From NCBI GenBank assembly GCA_009774615.1, contig VSOC01000007.1, positions 29,487-67,627 of the forward strand: DNA of 38,141 nucleotides. The letters are read 5' to 3'. Position 1 is the first letter of the stretch. Every line of letters starts with the position of its first letter. This document shows positions 30,421-38,141 of this stretch, piece by piece. The notes under the pieces were generated by a model. That model was not told the DNA's origin and ran no database searches. It saw only the letters and a program-made list of their open reading frames with translations. Origin of the DNA: Lachnospiraceae bacterium (GTDB taxonomy: Bacteria > Bacillota > Clostridia > Lachnospirales > Lachnospiraceae). A program made the position numbers and the translations under genes.

Positions 30421-32262
30421 ATGAAAAAGAGTGTTGTTTTGTTGTGCTGTCTTCTTACCTGTGTCGGCTTGACGGCCTGCCAGGGTAAGGGGGCTTCAAG
30501 TAAGGGAGAGGAGTACTGGAGTGCGGCCCGGAAAGCGGAGAGTTTTGAGAACTACATGGCCGAGCACGGTGCGGAATTTGATTTGGAGGCGTTAAAGCAG
30601 GAGGTTTCTTCTGCGGACAGTTCCAACAGTCAGAAATTTAAGGCGGCTGCCCTTCTCTGTGCACAGGAATATCAGACCGGCCGTGCGGCGGACAGTGAGG
30701 ATTCCTGGACGGATGGTGCATTTGCCGTGGATTATCCGCAGACCGGTGAGTATGCGGTGCGTTTTCTTTCGCAGGTGATGACTGGCGGTGAGGAGTTTTG
30801 GACTTCTTTTGAAGACGCATATACACCCTATGATTATTTCTGGCCTTTATTTGCTGCCGCTGACGATCTGGAGGGACAGGCTCTGGCGGCTATCTGGAAG
30901 GGGGCTCCGGATGAGGTTTATGGGCGTAAGATAAAAGATGTGATTGAGCATTGGGTGCAGGAAAAACCGGAGGCGATCGTCCGTGTCGGAGATGCGCTGA
31001 CGGAGGCAGGATACTATGAGGATTGGAACTATATGGAATGGCTGAATACCTATTTTCTTGGCTATGATAATGAGAAGGAAGTAGCTGTCGATTCGGTTCA
31101 GGAAGCCTTAGATTATATTGCTTATATGAAGAAGATTCTTCCGCAGCTGGAAGAGGAGTCCGGTACGATTCGTATGGCTTCCCAGGTGAGCGGCGAGGAT
31201 TATTATGGTACGAAGATGATGGTTTCCGTGAAATCTGTCCTGGATCTGAAGGAAGGTTCGGGAGAGGACGGGGCAGGCAGTGAAGAGGAGGCAGGTGCAG
31301 TAAGCCCAGGTACAGACGGATCGGCAGCCGGGACAGAAGCCGCAGAAGATAAGCCGGCAGAAGCTGCAGAAGGTGAATCGACAGACGGTATTGCGCTGGA
31401 AGGGAAAAAGGTGATTGCTTTCTACCGGAATACGCAGGCAGAGGAATTTCCAGGTTCTCCGGCACCGCTGTATGTTATCGGTGATTTTATGTTCGGGCTT
31501 TCGGACGAAGAATTTCCGGCGTCAGCCGAAGAAGCTGACTATTATTTGGTACTGACACCAAGCTATACCTACGGCGAATATTACCAGATGTCCGGGGACA
31601 GCGACAGCAAGATTCAGGCGGTTTCTTCCAGTACGTCCATCGATCTTTATGAAGCTTCATCAGGAAAGCTTCTCTGTCATGTGGGAAATATTCTGGAAGA
31701 TGCACCGGAGAGGATTATTGCCGGCTATGGCGATGAACACGCCCAGTATCCGGAGGTGACAGGAGCAGATGTATTGTCTTATATTTATCACAATTTAAAT
31801 ACGCCGGATACCTATGTGGCGCTGCTGGATAATCTTGCAGGAAGATCGCAGTTGGAGAAGGAAGAGTCGATTATTTTGGGCAAATGGGAAATTACCTATC
31901 ACGGCGGTGAACTGACCGGCGGGTTTACTTCGGGAATGTTCCGCTATGACCCGGACGAGGGAAGCACTTTTGCCAAAGGTTCCTTCACCATTACCAATAA
32001 GAGCGCAGAGGAGGAGGGCTTTCTTCCCATGATTTATCGTGTCGGTGAAGATACCATTATCGAGCTTGTAGACACGTCTACGGGAGATACCTATGATTGT
32101 GTAGACCTGCTTTCCTATGGCAAATGCTTAAACGGAAGCTACCTTGATCCGGGAGAAACCAAGGAAGGCGAAATTTTCTTCCAGGTACCTGCGGATGTTG
32201 ATACAGCAAATCTTTCTTTTGCCGTATCTTTGGGAAATCAGGTCGTATACTATCCCTATTAG
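30421..32262 (+). CDS. large lipoprotein of unknown function, DUF4352-like C-terminus
   Basis: 613 aa. A signal peptide with lipobox LTAC (Cys20) indicates membrane anchoring on the outer face. Residues about 25-275 are mostly helical and acidic. An Ala/Glu/Gly-rich low-complexity linker (about 277-325) follows, then a region with KVIAFYRNTQAEEFPGSP that I do not recognise. The last 130 residues (ILGKWEITYHGGEL, SFTITNKS, CLNGSYLDPGETKEGEIFFQ) look like an Ig-like DUF4352/telokin-type domain. AGGAAAGG precedes the ATG. It is monocistronic, between a promoter and a strong terminator. Confidence 0.8.
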   Translation: MKKSVVLLCCLLTCVGLTACQGKGASSKGEEYWSAARKAESFENYMAEHGAEFDLEALKQEVSSADSSNSQKFKAAALLCAQEYQTGRAADSEDSWTDGAFAVDYPQTGEYAVRFLSQVMTGGEEFWTSFEDAYTPYDYFWPLFAAADDLEGQALAAIWKGAPDEVYGRKIKDVIEHWVQEKPEAIVRVGDALTEAGYYEDWNYMEWLNTYFLGYDNEKEVAVDSVQEALDYIAYMKKILPQLEEESGTIRMASQVSGEDYYGTKMMVSVKSVLDLKEGSGEDGAGSEEEAGAVSPGTDGSAAGTEAAEDKPAEAAEGESTDGIALEGKKVIAFYRNTQAEEFPGSPAPLYVIGDFMFGLSDEEFPASAEEADYYLVLTPSYTYGEYYQMSGDSDSKIQAVSSSTSIDLYEASSGKLLCHVGNILEDAPERIIAGYGDEHAQYPEVTGADVLSYIYHNLNTPDTYVALLDNLAGRSQLEKEESIILGKWEITYHGGELTGGFTSGMFRYDPDEGSTFAKGSFTITNKSAEEEGFLPMIYRVGEDTIIELVDTSTGDTYDCVDLLSYGKCLNGSYLDPGETKEGEIFFQVPADVDTANLSFAVSLGNQVVYYPY

Positions 32263-32282
32263 GGGTTTTTAACCGATTCCAG

Positions 32283-32328
32283 ACAAAAGCCGGAAAGTCG
32301 TTTCGTTGGCGGACTTTCCGGCTTTTGT
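32283..32328. terminator. bidirectional terminator between lipoprotein and MCP genes
   Basis: A perfect 17-bp stem: ACAAAAGCCGGAAAGTC (32283-32299) with GACTTTCCGGCTTTTGT (32312-32328) and a 12-base loop. T-rich on both strands. Confidence 0.93.
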
Positions 32329-32333
32329 TTATA

Positions 32334-34013
32334 TTATCCGCGAAGCTTAAACTTCTGTACGGATTCTTTCAGTTCCTGAGCCTGGCTGTGCAGTTCTTCG
32401 GCGGAAGCTGCGGACTTTTCTGCGGTGGAAGCGTTAGTTTGTACGACATTGGAAATCTGTTCCATGCCTTCGGTCAGCTGCCGCAGCATTTCTGCCTGCT
32501 GTACGGCGGAGTCGGCGATGCGCTCGATCAGTTCCGTGGACTGCTGTGCCCCGGCAACGCCTGTGGCAAGACTTTGAGTTGTGTCGTTCGAGAGGGCCGT
32601 CCCATGCTCGACCAGTTTCATGGAGGATTCAATCAGCTTGGTAATATCCTGTGCAGCGACAGAACTCTTATTGGCAAGGCTCTGCACTTCATCGGCAACC
32701 ACAGCAAAGCCTTTTCCAGCAGAGCCGGCGCGTGCGGCTTCGACAGCGGCATTTAAGGCAAGAATATTGGTCTGGAAGGAGATATCCTCGATAATCTTAA
32801 TAATTCCGCTGATCTGTCGTGAGGATGTGGAGATATCTTCCATGGCCTGGGTTAAGTCTTTCATCTTCTGGTTGCAGGTAGTCAGCTGGGCTGCAGCGTC
32901 GGTAGAGCATTTTCTGGCATTTCCTGCATCCTCCGAGGTACGGTTGACCTGATTGGACAAGGACTGAATGCTGGAGGATAATTCTTCGACAGCAGAAGCC
33001 TGCTCGACTGCGCCGTGGGAGAGTACCTGGGCATCGGTTGCCATCTTTTCTGCTTCCTCAGAAACCTCTGCAGCTGTCCGGTTAATCTGGGAAAGCGCAG
33101 CATTTAAGGCATCTAAAATCCGGCGCATAGCGTTTTGAATGGGCAGGAATTCCCCGCGGTAGTTCTGGTCAATGGACAAATCCATCTTTCCGTCTGCCAT
33201 CTGTGCAAGCTTGGAGTCGATATCGTCAATGTATTTTTTCAGTTCCCTCTTGGTTTCATGAATGGATTCTACCAGCATACCGATTTCGGAGGTATCGGAT
33301 TCTAAGGAAAAGCTGGCGGATAAGTTGCCCTGGGAAATTTCACCCATCTGATCCTTAACACGGATGATGGGTGTTAAGATCCGTTTTTTGGTGATGGCAT
33401 TAATCACCATCTGAAGGACGGCAACAACAATCACCGAAAGGATGATGAACGCTTGGATAATGGTGGAACGAAGGGATAACGAATCAACTTCGGCCTTGGT
33501 TCTGGCATCCAGGGCAGATAAAAATTGTTCCTTGATGGAATTAATCTGGGCAATGGAGGTATTATAATCCGTTCCATAAACGTAATTAAGGGCTTCCTCC
33601 ATATGTCCGGCCTGGACGTTTTTCATCGCCTCATCTTCTAAGGGAACCAGATTGTTGGAAATGGAAGACATGTTGTCAATCATGCTCTGTTCGCTGGCGG
33701 TAATGCCGATTTCCTGCATAGCAGTAACGCCGATATCGCGGTTTTTTAAGTTATTGACTTCATTCCAGTAATTGTCATAGTGTTCCTGGTTTCCTGTGGA
33801 GGCGTAAGCCCGAACCTCGTTCGTTAAGTAGGCAGATCCGTTCATAAAACGGTTGGCATTGTACGTGAGATTAAAACGGTTTTCATGTGCTGCGGTTAAT
33901 CCGCGGTTGACGTTTCCTGCAATAAACAGGAGAATCACCATAAATAAAAGTGACAGAATGGAAAGCCCGTTTAATATCAGGATGAGTTTGGATTGGTTCA
34001 TTGCTTTTTTCAT
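32334..34013 (-). CDS. methyl-accepting chemotaxis protein
   Basis: 559 aa. TM1 (9-33), an extracytoplasmic four-helix-bundle sensor (about 34-183), TM2 (184-206), HAMP (about 207-260) and the coiled-coil MA signalling domain to the end. The conserved hairpin tip is at about 405-450 (EDISFQTNILALNAAVEAAR, then GKGFAVVADEVQSLA), the contact site for CheA/CheW. Glu/Gln-rich methylation helices flank it. The C-terminus lacks a CheR-docking pentapeptide. AAGGAG lies 12 bases upstream. No other chemotaxis gene is near, so it is an orphan receptor. The ligand is unknown. Confidence 0.95.
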   Translation of the reverse strand: MKKAMNQSKLILILNGLSILSLLFMVILLFIAGNVNRGLTAAHENRFNLTYNANRFMNGSAYLTNEVRAYASTGNQEHYDNYWNEVNNLKNRDIGVTAMQEIGITASEQSMIDNMSSISNNLVPLEDEAMKNVQAGHMEEALNYVYGTDYNTSIAQINSIKEQFLSALDARTKAEVDSLSLRSTIIQAFIILSVIVVAVLQMVINAITKKRILTPIIRVKDQMGEISQGNLSASFSLESDTSEIGMLVESIHETKRELKKYIDDIDSKLAQMADGKMDLSIDQNYRGEFLPIQNAMRRILDALNAALSQINRTAAEVSEEAEKMATDAQVLSHGAVEQASAVEELSSSIQSLSNQVNRTSEDAGNARKCSTDAAAQLTTCNQKMKDLTQAMEDISTSSRQISGIIKIIEDISFQTNILALNAAVEAARAGSAGKGFAVVADEVQSLANKSSVAAQDITKLIESSMKLVEHGTALSNDTTQSLATGVAGAQQSTELIERIADSAVQQAEMLRQLTEGMEQISNVVQTNASTAEKSAASAEELHSQAQELKESVQKFKLRG

Positions 34014-34298
34014 TACTTGTTTTTACTCCTTCCCTTTTATCGGTATTTTTGTAATGATTGATGTATTTTACAAGGATGTAAATAAAAATGCCTTTAATTA
34101 TTTTAGCACAGTTTGCCTCCGCTTTCAATGCAAAACATCTCATAACAGAAAACAATCCATTGAGGACATTGTTCTAATTTTTTTTTTCAGACGATCGATA
34201 TAATAGGCAGAAGACATGGGCGTGGCTTGTGTTTTTTGAAATCGTACAGGAAGCGGTAAGCAGGATCGTGATTTGTACACAAAAAAAGGAGGCAATAT

Positions 34299-34802
34299 AT
34301 GCACGCAAAGACGATGGAGGGACTGGCAGGAGCCAGCGCAAGTATTCAGATGTTATCTACCCCAATGAACGTGGCCAAGGAAGCAGAACGCAAGGGAGAT
34401 ATCGATAAGATGAAGCGGGCGATGAGTTATGCAGCCGGGCTGACCGAACAGGCAGGAGAATACAGCCAAAAGAGCAGCGAAGGCATGAAGTTAGATGCCC
34501 AGGAAGCAAAGAAGAAGGAAGAAGAACGGCAGGAGGAACTCATCCGTGCAAGACAAAAAGAGCGGGAAGAACTGGAAAAACGGATAGAGGAAAAGAAACA
34601 AGGGGAAACCAAAGAACCTGAAAGCAGCTTTGATTCTGCCGAGATCAGCGAAGAAGGAAAACAGCAGGCAGAAGCGGCGGTGCAGCATTCTTCTGCCGCT
34701 GCGGACAGCACGAACCACACGCAGGATGTAACTTATGATAAGTCCGGAGAAGCAGCAGAAGCAGTAGAGGCGATTGGGGAAAATGTGAATGTGAGCGTGT
34801 AA
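34299..34802 (+). CDS. small coiled-coil protein of unknown function
   Basis: 167 aa with AAAGGAGG 8 bases before the ATG. No signal peptide or membrane segment. The N-terminus (residues 1-60) is Met/Ala-rich and helical. Residues about 65-105 are a highly charged Lys/Glu/Arg coiled coil (KKKEEERQEELIRARQKERE), and the C-terminal third is acidic and Ser/Ala-rich, probably disordered. I do not recognise the family. It diverges from the MCP gene, which would suit a cytoplasmic accessory protein, but nothing in the sequence proves that. Confidence 0.7.
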   Translation: MHAKTMEGLAGASASIQMLSTPMNVAKEAERKGDIDKMKRAMSYAAGLTEQAGEYSQKSSEGMKLDAQEAKKKEEERQEELIRARQKEREELEKRIEEKKQGETKEPESSFDSAEISEEGKQQAEAAVQHSSAAADSTNHTQDVTYDKSGEAAEAVEAIGENVNVSV

Positions 34803-34816
34803 TTTTGCAATGAATA

Positions 34817-34876
34817 TTTATTGTAATAGTAATTGTGTTTTGATGCTTTATTGTAACGATAACTGTATTTTAACCA
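34817..34876 (+). repeat. 30-bp direct repeat, two copies
   Basis: TTTATTGTAATAGTAATTGT (from 34817) recurs as TTTATTGTAACGATAACTGT (from 34847), followed by GTTTTGA / ATTTTAA; period 30 bp. Lies just after the coiled-coil gene stop. Confidence 0.7.
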
Positions 34877-34891
34877 AATTCAGCAAGAAAT

Positions 34892-34947
34892 CTCCCGCCT
34901 CTAATAAAAAATTATCCAGTGGATGATTTTTTGTTAGGTGGCGGGAG
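34892..34947. terminator. very long bidirectional terminator-like hairpin
   Basis: CTCCCGCC (34892-34899) pairs with GGCGGGAG (34940-34947). The stem continues inward through AAAAAAT/ATTTTTT to ATCC-AGT-GGAT with a few wobbles and one bulge, about 26 bp in all. The apical ATCC/GGAT stem is followed by a T-run on either strand. It separates convergent genes. Confidence 0.7.
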
Positions 34948-34998
34948 CACGTCATCTTTTATTTATTCGTTCTATTTATTCTATGCTTTTTATGCAGG

Positions 34999-35607
34999 CT
35001 ATGCAATTCCCATCGCCCGTTTAATTGCCCCCATCAGATCGTCAAATTCCTCATAAGCGGGCAGTTCCGGGTGATCGGCTTTGATTTTTTCGGTGCTTCG
35101 GAATAAAAAGCCCGCCTTGCTGGCCTGAATCATACCTAAATCGTTATAGCTGTCCCCGCTGGCAATGGTTTCAAACCCGATGGACTGGAGCGCTTTTACC
35201 GTAGCCAACTTGGAATCCTTTGTCCGCATCCGAAAACCGGTAATTTCGCCATTGTCCGCAACTTCCAGGGTATTACAGAATATCGTGGGCCAGCCCAGCT
35301 TTTTCATTAACGGGGAGGCAAACTGGGTAAAGGTATCGCTGATTAAGATGACCTGAGAAAAAGAGCGAAGTTCGTCTAAAAACTCTTTTGCGCCGGGAAG
35401 CGGATCGATGGTGGCAATGGTTTCCTGGATTTCCTTTAATCCCAGGTGATGTTCGCGCAAAATCTGCAGCCGCCAGTTCATCAGTTTTTCATAGTTGGGT
35501 TCGTCGCGGGTGGTTCGCTTAAGCTCCGGTATACCGCTGGCCTGGGAAAACGCTATCCATATCTCTGGTACCAAAACGCCCTCTAAATCTAAACAGGTAA
35601 TCAACAT
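34999..35607 (-). CDS. thrH: ThrH-type phosphoserine phosphatase/homoserine phosphotransferase
   Basis: 202 aa from ATG 35607; GGAGG lies 7 bases upstream, so the in-frame ATG at 35625 is not the start. A HAD-family enzyme close to Pseudomonas ThrH: CLDLEGVLVPEIWIAF holds the nucleophile Asp, LISDTF the motif II Ser/Thr, TKDSK the Lys, and ASGDSYNDLGM the Mg-binding aspartates. It dephosphorylates phosphoserine and can transfer phosphate to homoserine. It stands alone, so a role in serine synthesis is inferred from family alone. Confidence 0.88.
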   Translation of the reverse strand: MLITCLDLEGVLVPEIWIAFSQASGIPELKRTTRDEPNYEKLMNWRLQILREHHLGLKEIQETIATIDPLPGAKEFLDELRSFSQVILISDTFTQFASPLMKKLGWPTIFCNTLEVADNGEITGFRMRTKDSKLATVKALQSIGFETIASGDSYNDLGMIQASKAGFLFRSTEKIKADHPELPAYEEFDDLMGAIKRAMGIA

Positions 35608-35717
35608 GTCTTTTCCTCCATTCATCCGATGCTTTTATTGCACGATTCAAGTATTGTATAATTTAATTCTGCCATTGGCTGTGATACTTGGGCAAAGCAT
35701 TTTATTAGGCTATTCAC

Positions 35718-35746
35718 ATTTTAAGGAGAAAATGTCCATTTGTCAA
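35718..35746 (-). promoter_or_regulatory. promoter of thrH
   Basis: Minus strand TTGACA (35741-35746), 17-bp spacer, TAAAAT (35718-35723), about 110 bases before the start. Confidence 0.65.
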
Positions 35747-35868
35747 TGCCTTATTTGTTTGTGCGTTGCCTCGTTAAATGATTAAGTTGACATAAGTGTA
35801 TAGTTACACGATATAAGAACCGCAGTATCCGATGGCAGCAACCTCTTTTGTATTCTTATTTTTTATGT

Positions 35869-35874
35869 TATAAT
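35869..35874 (+). promoter_or_regulatory. -10 element upstream of the Hsp70 gene
   Basis: A perfect TATAAT 45 bases before the start, in the T-rich stretch from 35844. No good -35 at 16-18 bp. I saw no CIRCE-type dyad, so heat-shock control by HrcA is not indicated. Confidence 0.4.
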
Positions 35875-35919
35875 CTGGAGGAATGAACGATTTTCTTTAA
35901 TTGGAATGGAGAATGAACA

Positions 35920-37833
35920 ATGGCAATGATAGGGATTGATTTGGGGACAACAAACAGCCTGGCGGCTTACTGGAAGGACGGGCAGGTGCAGTTTATCCCG
36001 GATGCGTTGGGGAATTACCTGATTCCCAGTGCAGTAAGCTGTATTTGTACGGAAGATGAGGAGAATTTTTTTGTTGGGCGCGAGGCAAAAGAACTGCTTG
36101 CCTGCTCAAGGGGTGAAATGGTTCTTTCCTTTAAACGGTTTATGGGAACGAAAAAGACCTGGCACCTGGGAAATAGCAATTATACGGCAATGAACCTTTC
36201 GGCAATGGTATTAAAACACATCAAAGACTGTGCAGAAGCCTTTCTGGGCGAGCCGATCGATGAGGCAATCATTACCGTACCGGCCTATTTCAATGACAAA
36301 CAGAGGAGCGATACCAAAAAAGCGGCGCAGATTGCCGGATTAAAGGCAGATCGCCTGATCAATGAACCTTCTGCTGCAGCTCTTGCTTATCGGATGGGGC
36401 AGGGGATGAATCAGGAACTGTATGTGAAAACGGCATCGGATAGGGATGGAAACAGCCTGCCGGATAGAAACGAACCAAGCGAATACAAGAACGACCTGCC
36501 GGATCAGAGTCTTTTGGTCTTTGATTTTGGCGGGGGGACGCTGGATTTATCCTATGTGGAATGCTTTGACAATGTTATCGAAATTATTGCCGTGGCGGGG
36601 GATAATGCCCTGGGCGGGGATGATATCGATCACTTGATGGCAGAGCATTTCTGTGAAGTTCATTCTATAAAAAAACAGGAACTTGCCCCTGCTTTATGGG
36701 CGCAGCTGCTTTGCCGGACGGAACAGGCGAAGCGGGAACTGGAAGAGCGGGAGAATGTAAGGGTTTTGCTGGAATATGAAGGAAAAGAGTATACCGCAGA
36801 ATTTGATGAAGATTTGCTGTTTGAACTCTGTGTACCGTTGTTTTCAAAAATCAGGGCATTGTTCCTCCATCTGCTGGAAGATGCCGGACACAGTGTAGCA
36901 GATTTAGATGATTTAATTATGGTGGGCGGTTCTTCCAGACTTTCCGTGGTAAAGCGGTTTTTAACCGAACTTTTGGGCAAGGAACCTGTTGTTTTGGGGG
37001 AAACGGATATGGTGGTGGCCATGGGGGCCGGGGTTTATACCGGAATCCGCAGCAGGAATAAGGATATCCGCGATATGTTAATGACCGATGTCTGCCCCTT
37101 TACGCTGGGGGTGGAGAGTTTCCGCCGTCAGGGAGATAAGCAGGGCTATCTTCTTCCGATGATTGAGCGCAATTCCACCCTTCCCGCCTTTCGCTGTGAA
37201 CGTCTGGTGACCTTAAATGACTACCAGTCGAAAGTGACCGTAAAGATTTACCAGGGGGAAGAATATTATGCCAAGGATAATATTTATCTGGGAGAAGTGA
37301 CGGCAAATGTAGAGCCGAAAAAGGCGGGAAAAGAGTGGATTGACGTGTATTTTTCCTATGATATCAATGGAATCCTCCATGTGGAAGTCGTAAATTCCCG
37401 GCAGGAGAAAAACCAGATTCTCCTTGCCAATCAGCAGCTTTCCCCAGCCGAATTAGAGTACTATAAAAAGCTGCTGGAAGAACAGATGATTCCGCCAGAA
37501 GAGCAGGAAAAGAATAAAAAACTTATAGAAAAAGCAAGGGAATATTACGAGCAGAGCACGGGAAGAAAGCGGGAATGGATTGGGCAAATGATTGACTGGT
37601 TTGCTGCCGGAATAAACAGCCGCCGCCGTTATAAGATTAAAAAAGCCGTCCAGGAGATGGAAGAGCAGCTTGCATGGCTGGACGAAGAGAGCGGGCACAG
37701 GGAAGAATGGCTGTTTAACGGGGAATTGAAACAGAAGTGGGAGTGGAAGGATGAAGAAGAGGAAAATGAAAAAGAGAAGGATGAATACGAAATAGAAAAC
37801 GGGGAAGCGATGGAGGACAGCGAAGATGAATGA
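35920..37833 (+). CDS. Hsp70-family chaperone (HscC-like)
   Basis: 637 aa. The ATPase domain has IGIDLGTTNSLAAYW, VPAYFNDKQR, NEPSAAALAY, LVFDFGGGTLDLS and MVGGSSRLSVVK, all intact. The substrate-binding beta domain follows (TLGVE, IERNSTLPA, NGILHVEV), then a short helical lid and a very acidic Glu/Lys tail (about 590-637). An extra hydrophilic insert of about 25 residues sits at roughly 165-190 (SDRDGNSLPDRNEPSEYKND). It is not the housekeeping DnaK: the lid differs, there is no grpE or dnaJ cluster, and the 3' end overlaps a J-like gene, as in HscC-DjlB/DjlC systems. Clients unknown. Confidence 0.9.
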   Translation: MAMIGIDLGTTNSLAAYWKDGQVQFIPDALGNYLIPSAVSCICTEDEENFFVGREAKELLACSRGEMVLSFKRFMGTKKTWHLGNSNYTAMNLSAMVLKHIKDCAEAFLGEPIDEAIITVPAYFNDKQRSDTKKAAQIAGLKADRLINEPSAAALAYRMGQGMNQELYVKTASDRDGNSLPDRNEPSEYKNDLPDQSLLVFDFGGGTLDLSYVECFDNVIEIIAVAGDNALGGDDIDHLMAEHFCEVHSIKKQELAPALWAQLLCRTEQAKRELEERENVRVLLEYEGKEYTAEFDEDLLFELCVPLFSKIRALFLHLLEDAGHSVADLDDLIMVGGSSRLSVVKRFLTELLGKEPVVLGETDMVVAMGAGVYTGIRSRNKDIRDMLMTDVCPFTLGVESFRRQGDKQGYLLPMIERNSTLPAFRCERLVTLNDYQSKVTVKIYQGEEYYAKDNIYLGEVTANVEPKKAGKEWIDVYFSYDINGILHVEVVNSRQEKNQILLANQQLSPAELEYYKKLLEEQMIPPEEQEKNKKLIEKAREYYEQSTGRKREWIGQMIDWFAAGINSRRRYKIKKAVQEMEEQLAWLDEESGHREEWLFNGELKQKWEWKDEEEENEKEKDEYEIENGEAMEDSEDE

Positions 37834-38141
37834 AAAAAGCATATGGGAATTATTGGAAATCGAACCGACTAATGATAAGCAGAAAATCCGAAAAGCCTAT
37901 GCACAGCAGACAAAATCTCATCATCTGGAAGAAGATCCCCAGGCATTTGGCGAGTTAAATCGCGCTTATCAGCAGGCGTTACAATATGCGAAAGCGGTTG
38001 AAGGAAAGGCAGATGAAGGAAGTGGCGAAGGACGGGGAACTGCAGAAAGCCGTACAGACCTGAACGGCGAAAAATGTGGTGCAGACCAGGAAGTTGCAGA
38101 AAGCCGTACAGACCTGAACGGCGAAGAAAGTGATGCAGACC
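37826..38141 (+). CDS. J-domain-like protein, truncated by window edge
   Basis: About 105 codons are visible. The start overlaps the Hsp70 stop by 8 bases (ATGAATGA), so the two are translationally coupled. Residues 1-50 follow the J-domain pattern of DjlB/DjlC proteins (IWELLEIEPTNDKQKIRKAY, DPQAFGELNRAYQQAL). The HPD loop that stimulates Hsp70 ATPase reads SHHLEED, so no HPD is present. From residue 73 an 18-residue tandem repeat begins (AESRTDLNGE...). The C-terminal part is outside the window. Likely partner of the upstream Hsp70; activity uncertain. Confidence 0.75.
   Translation, partial: MNEKSIWELLEIEPTNDKQKIRKAYAQQTKSHHLEEDPQAFGELNRAYQQALQYAKAVEGKADEGSGEGRGTAESRTDLNGEKCGADQEVAESRTDLNGEESDAD
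38042..38141 (+). repeat. 54-bp in-frame tandem repeat in the J-like gene
   Basis: Units start at 38042 and 38096 (GCAGAAAGCCGTACAGACCT in both), period 54 bp or 18 codons. The second unit is cut by the window edge after nearly a full copy; more may follow. Confidence 0.9.

Noticed and set aside
34026..34075. sigma-28-type promoter for the MCP gene
   Set aside because: A CCGATAA exists close to the start, but no TAAA occurs at the required 15-base spacing and it overlaps the ribosome-site region.

Overview
The window looks like chromosomal DNA from an anaerobic, motile, low-to-mid-GC Firmicute, most likely a gut Lachnospiraceae-type Clostridium. The grounds are established family distributions: a PduL-type phosphotransacetylase paired with acetate kinase, the yceD-rpmF pair, a LicT-controlled PTS operon, several CUT1 sugar ABC operons under LacI-family control, DUF1540 and C_GCAxxG_C_C proteins, a surface protein with cell-wall-binding repeats, an MCP, strong Shine-Dalgarno sites and near-consensus sigma-A promoters. 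I found no rRNA, tRNA, CRISPR or phage genes.

Layout. 1-3.7 kb is housekeeping: tmcAL (cut by the window edge) diverges from pduL-ackA, followed by yceD-rpmF with a perfect-consensus promoter and a clear terminator. 3.8-5.9 kb is a graveyard around a tRNA-dihydrouridine synthase: an alpha/beta hydrolase and an AAA-ATPase/nuclease gene each keep both ends but have lost the middle, next to a three-copy 31-bp tandem repeat and an IS605-like end. 5.9-9.3 kb is a complete PTS operon on the minus strand (LicT-like antiterminator, EIIA, HPr paralogue, EIICB) with a recognisable RAT/terminator switch in its leader. 9.4-16.6 kb holds a LacI regulator divergent from an intact sugar operon (binding lipoprotein, two permeases, GH31 glycosidase).

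16.7-21.5 kb is a second sugar operon on the minus strand (binding protein, two permeases, GH32, LacI regulator), apparently for sucrose or fructan. It is wrecked. The binding protein and the GH32 have large internal deletions, the two permeases are fused by a deletion, and a clean 108-bp insertion splits the first permease. A related copy of that insertion lies in the preceding gap. The promoter, two operators and the regulator are still intact.

21.6-27.6 kb has branched-chain aminotransferase, an AEC transporter, a fusion of a C_GCAxxG_C_C redox domain to a NUDIX hydrolase, a DUF1540 protein, an M20 peptidase and a Uma2-family nuclease. 27.6-34.8 kb is surface and sensing: a large secreted protein with a composition change before its wall-binding repeats, a lipoprotein, an MCP and a small coiled-coil protein. 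35-38.1 kb has thrH and an Hsp70 (HscC-like) overlapping a J-domain-like partner that lacks HPD and enters an 18-residue tandem repeat at the window edge.

The points most worth a second look are the HPr paralogue with His15 but Asp at position 46, the 108-bp element and its inverted relative, the cluster of internal-deletion genes, the redox-NUDIX fusion, and the Hsp70/J-like pair. Everything here was read by eye; no database search was run.
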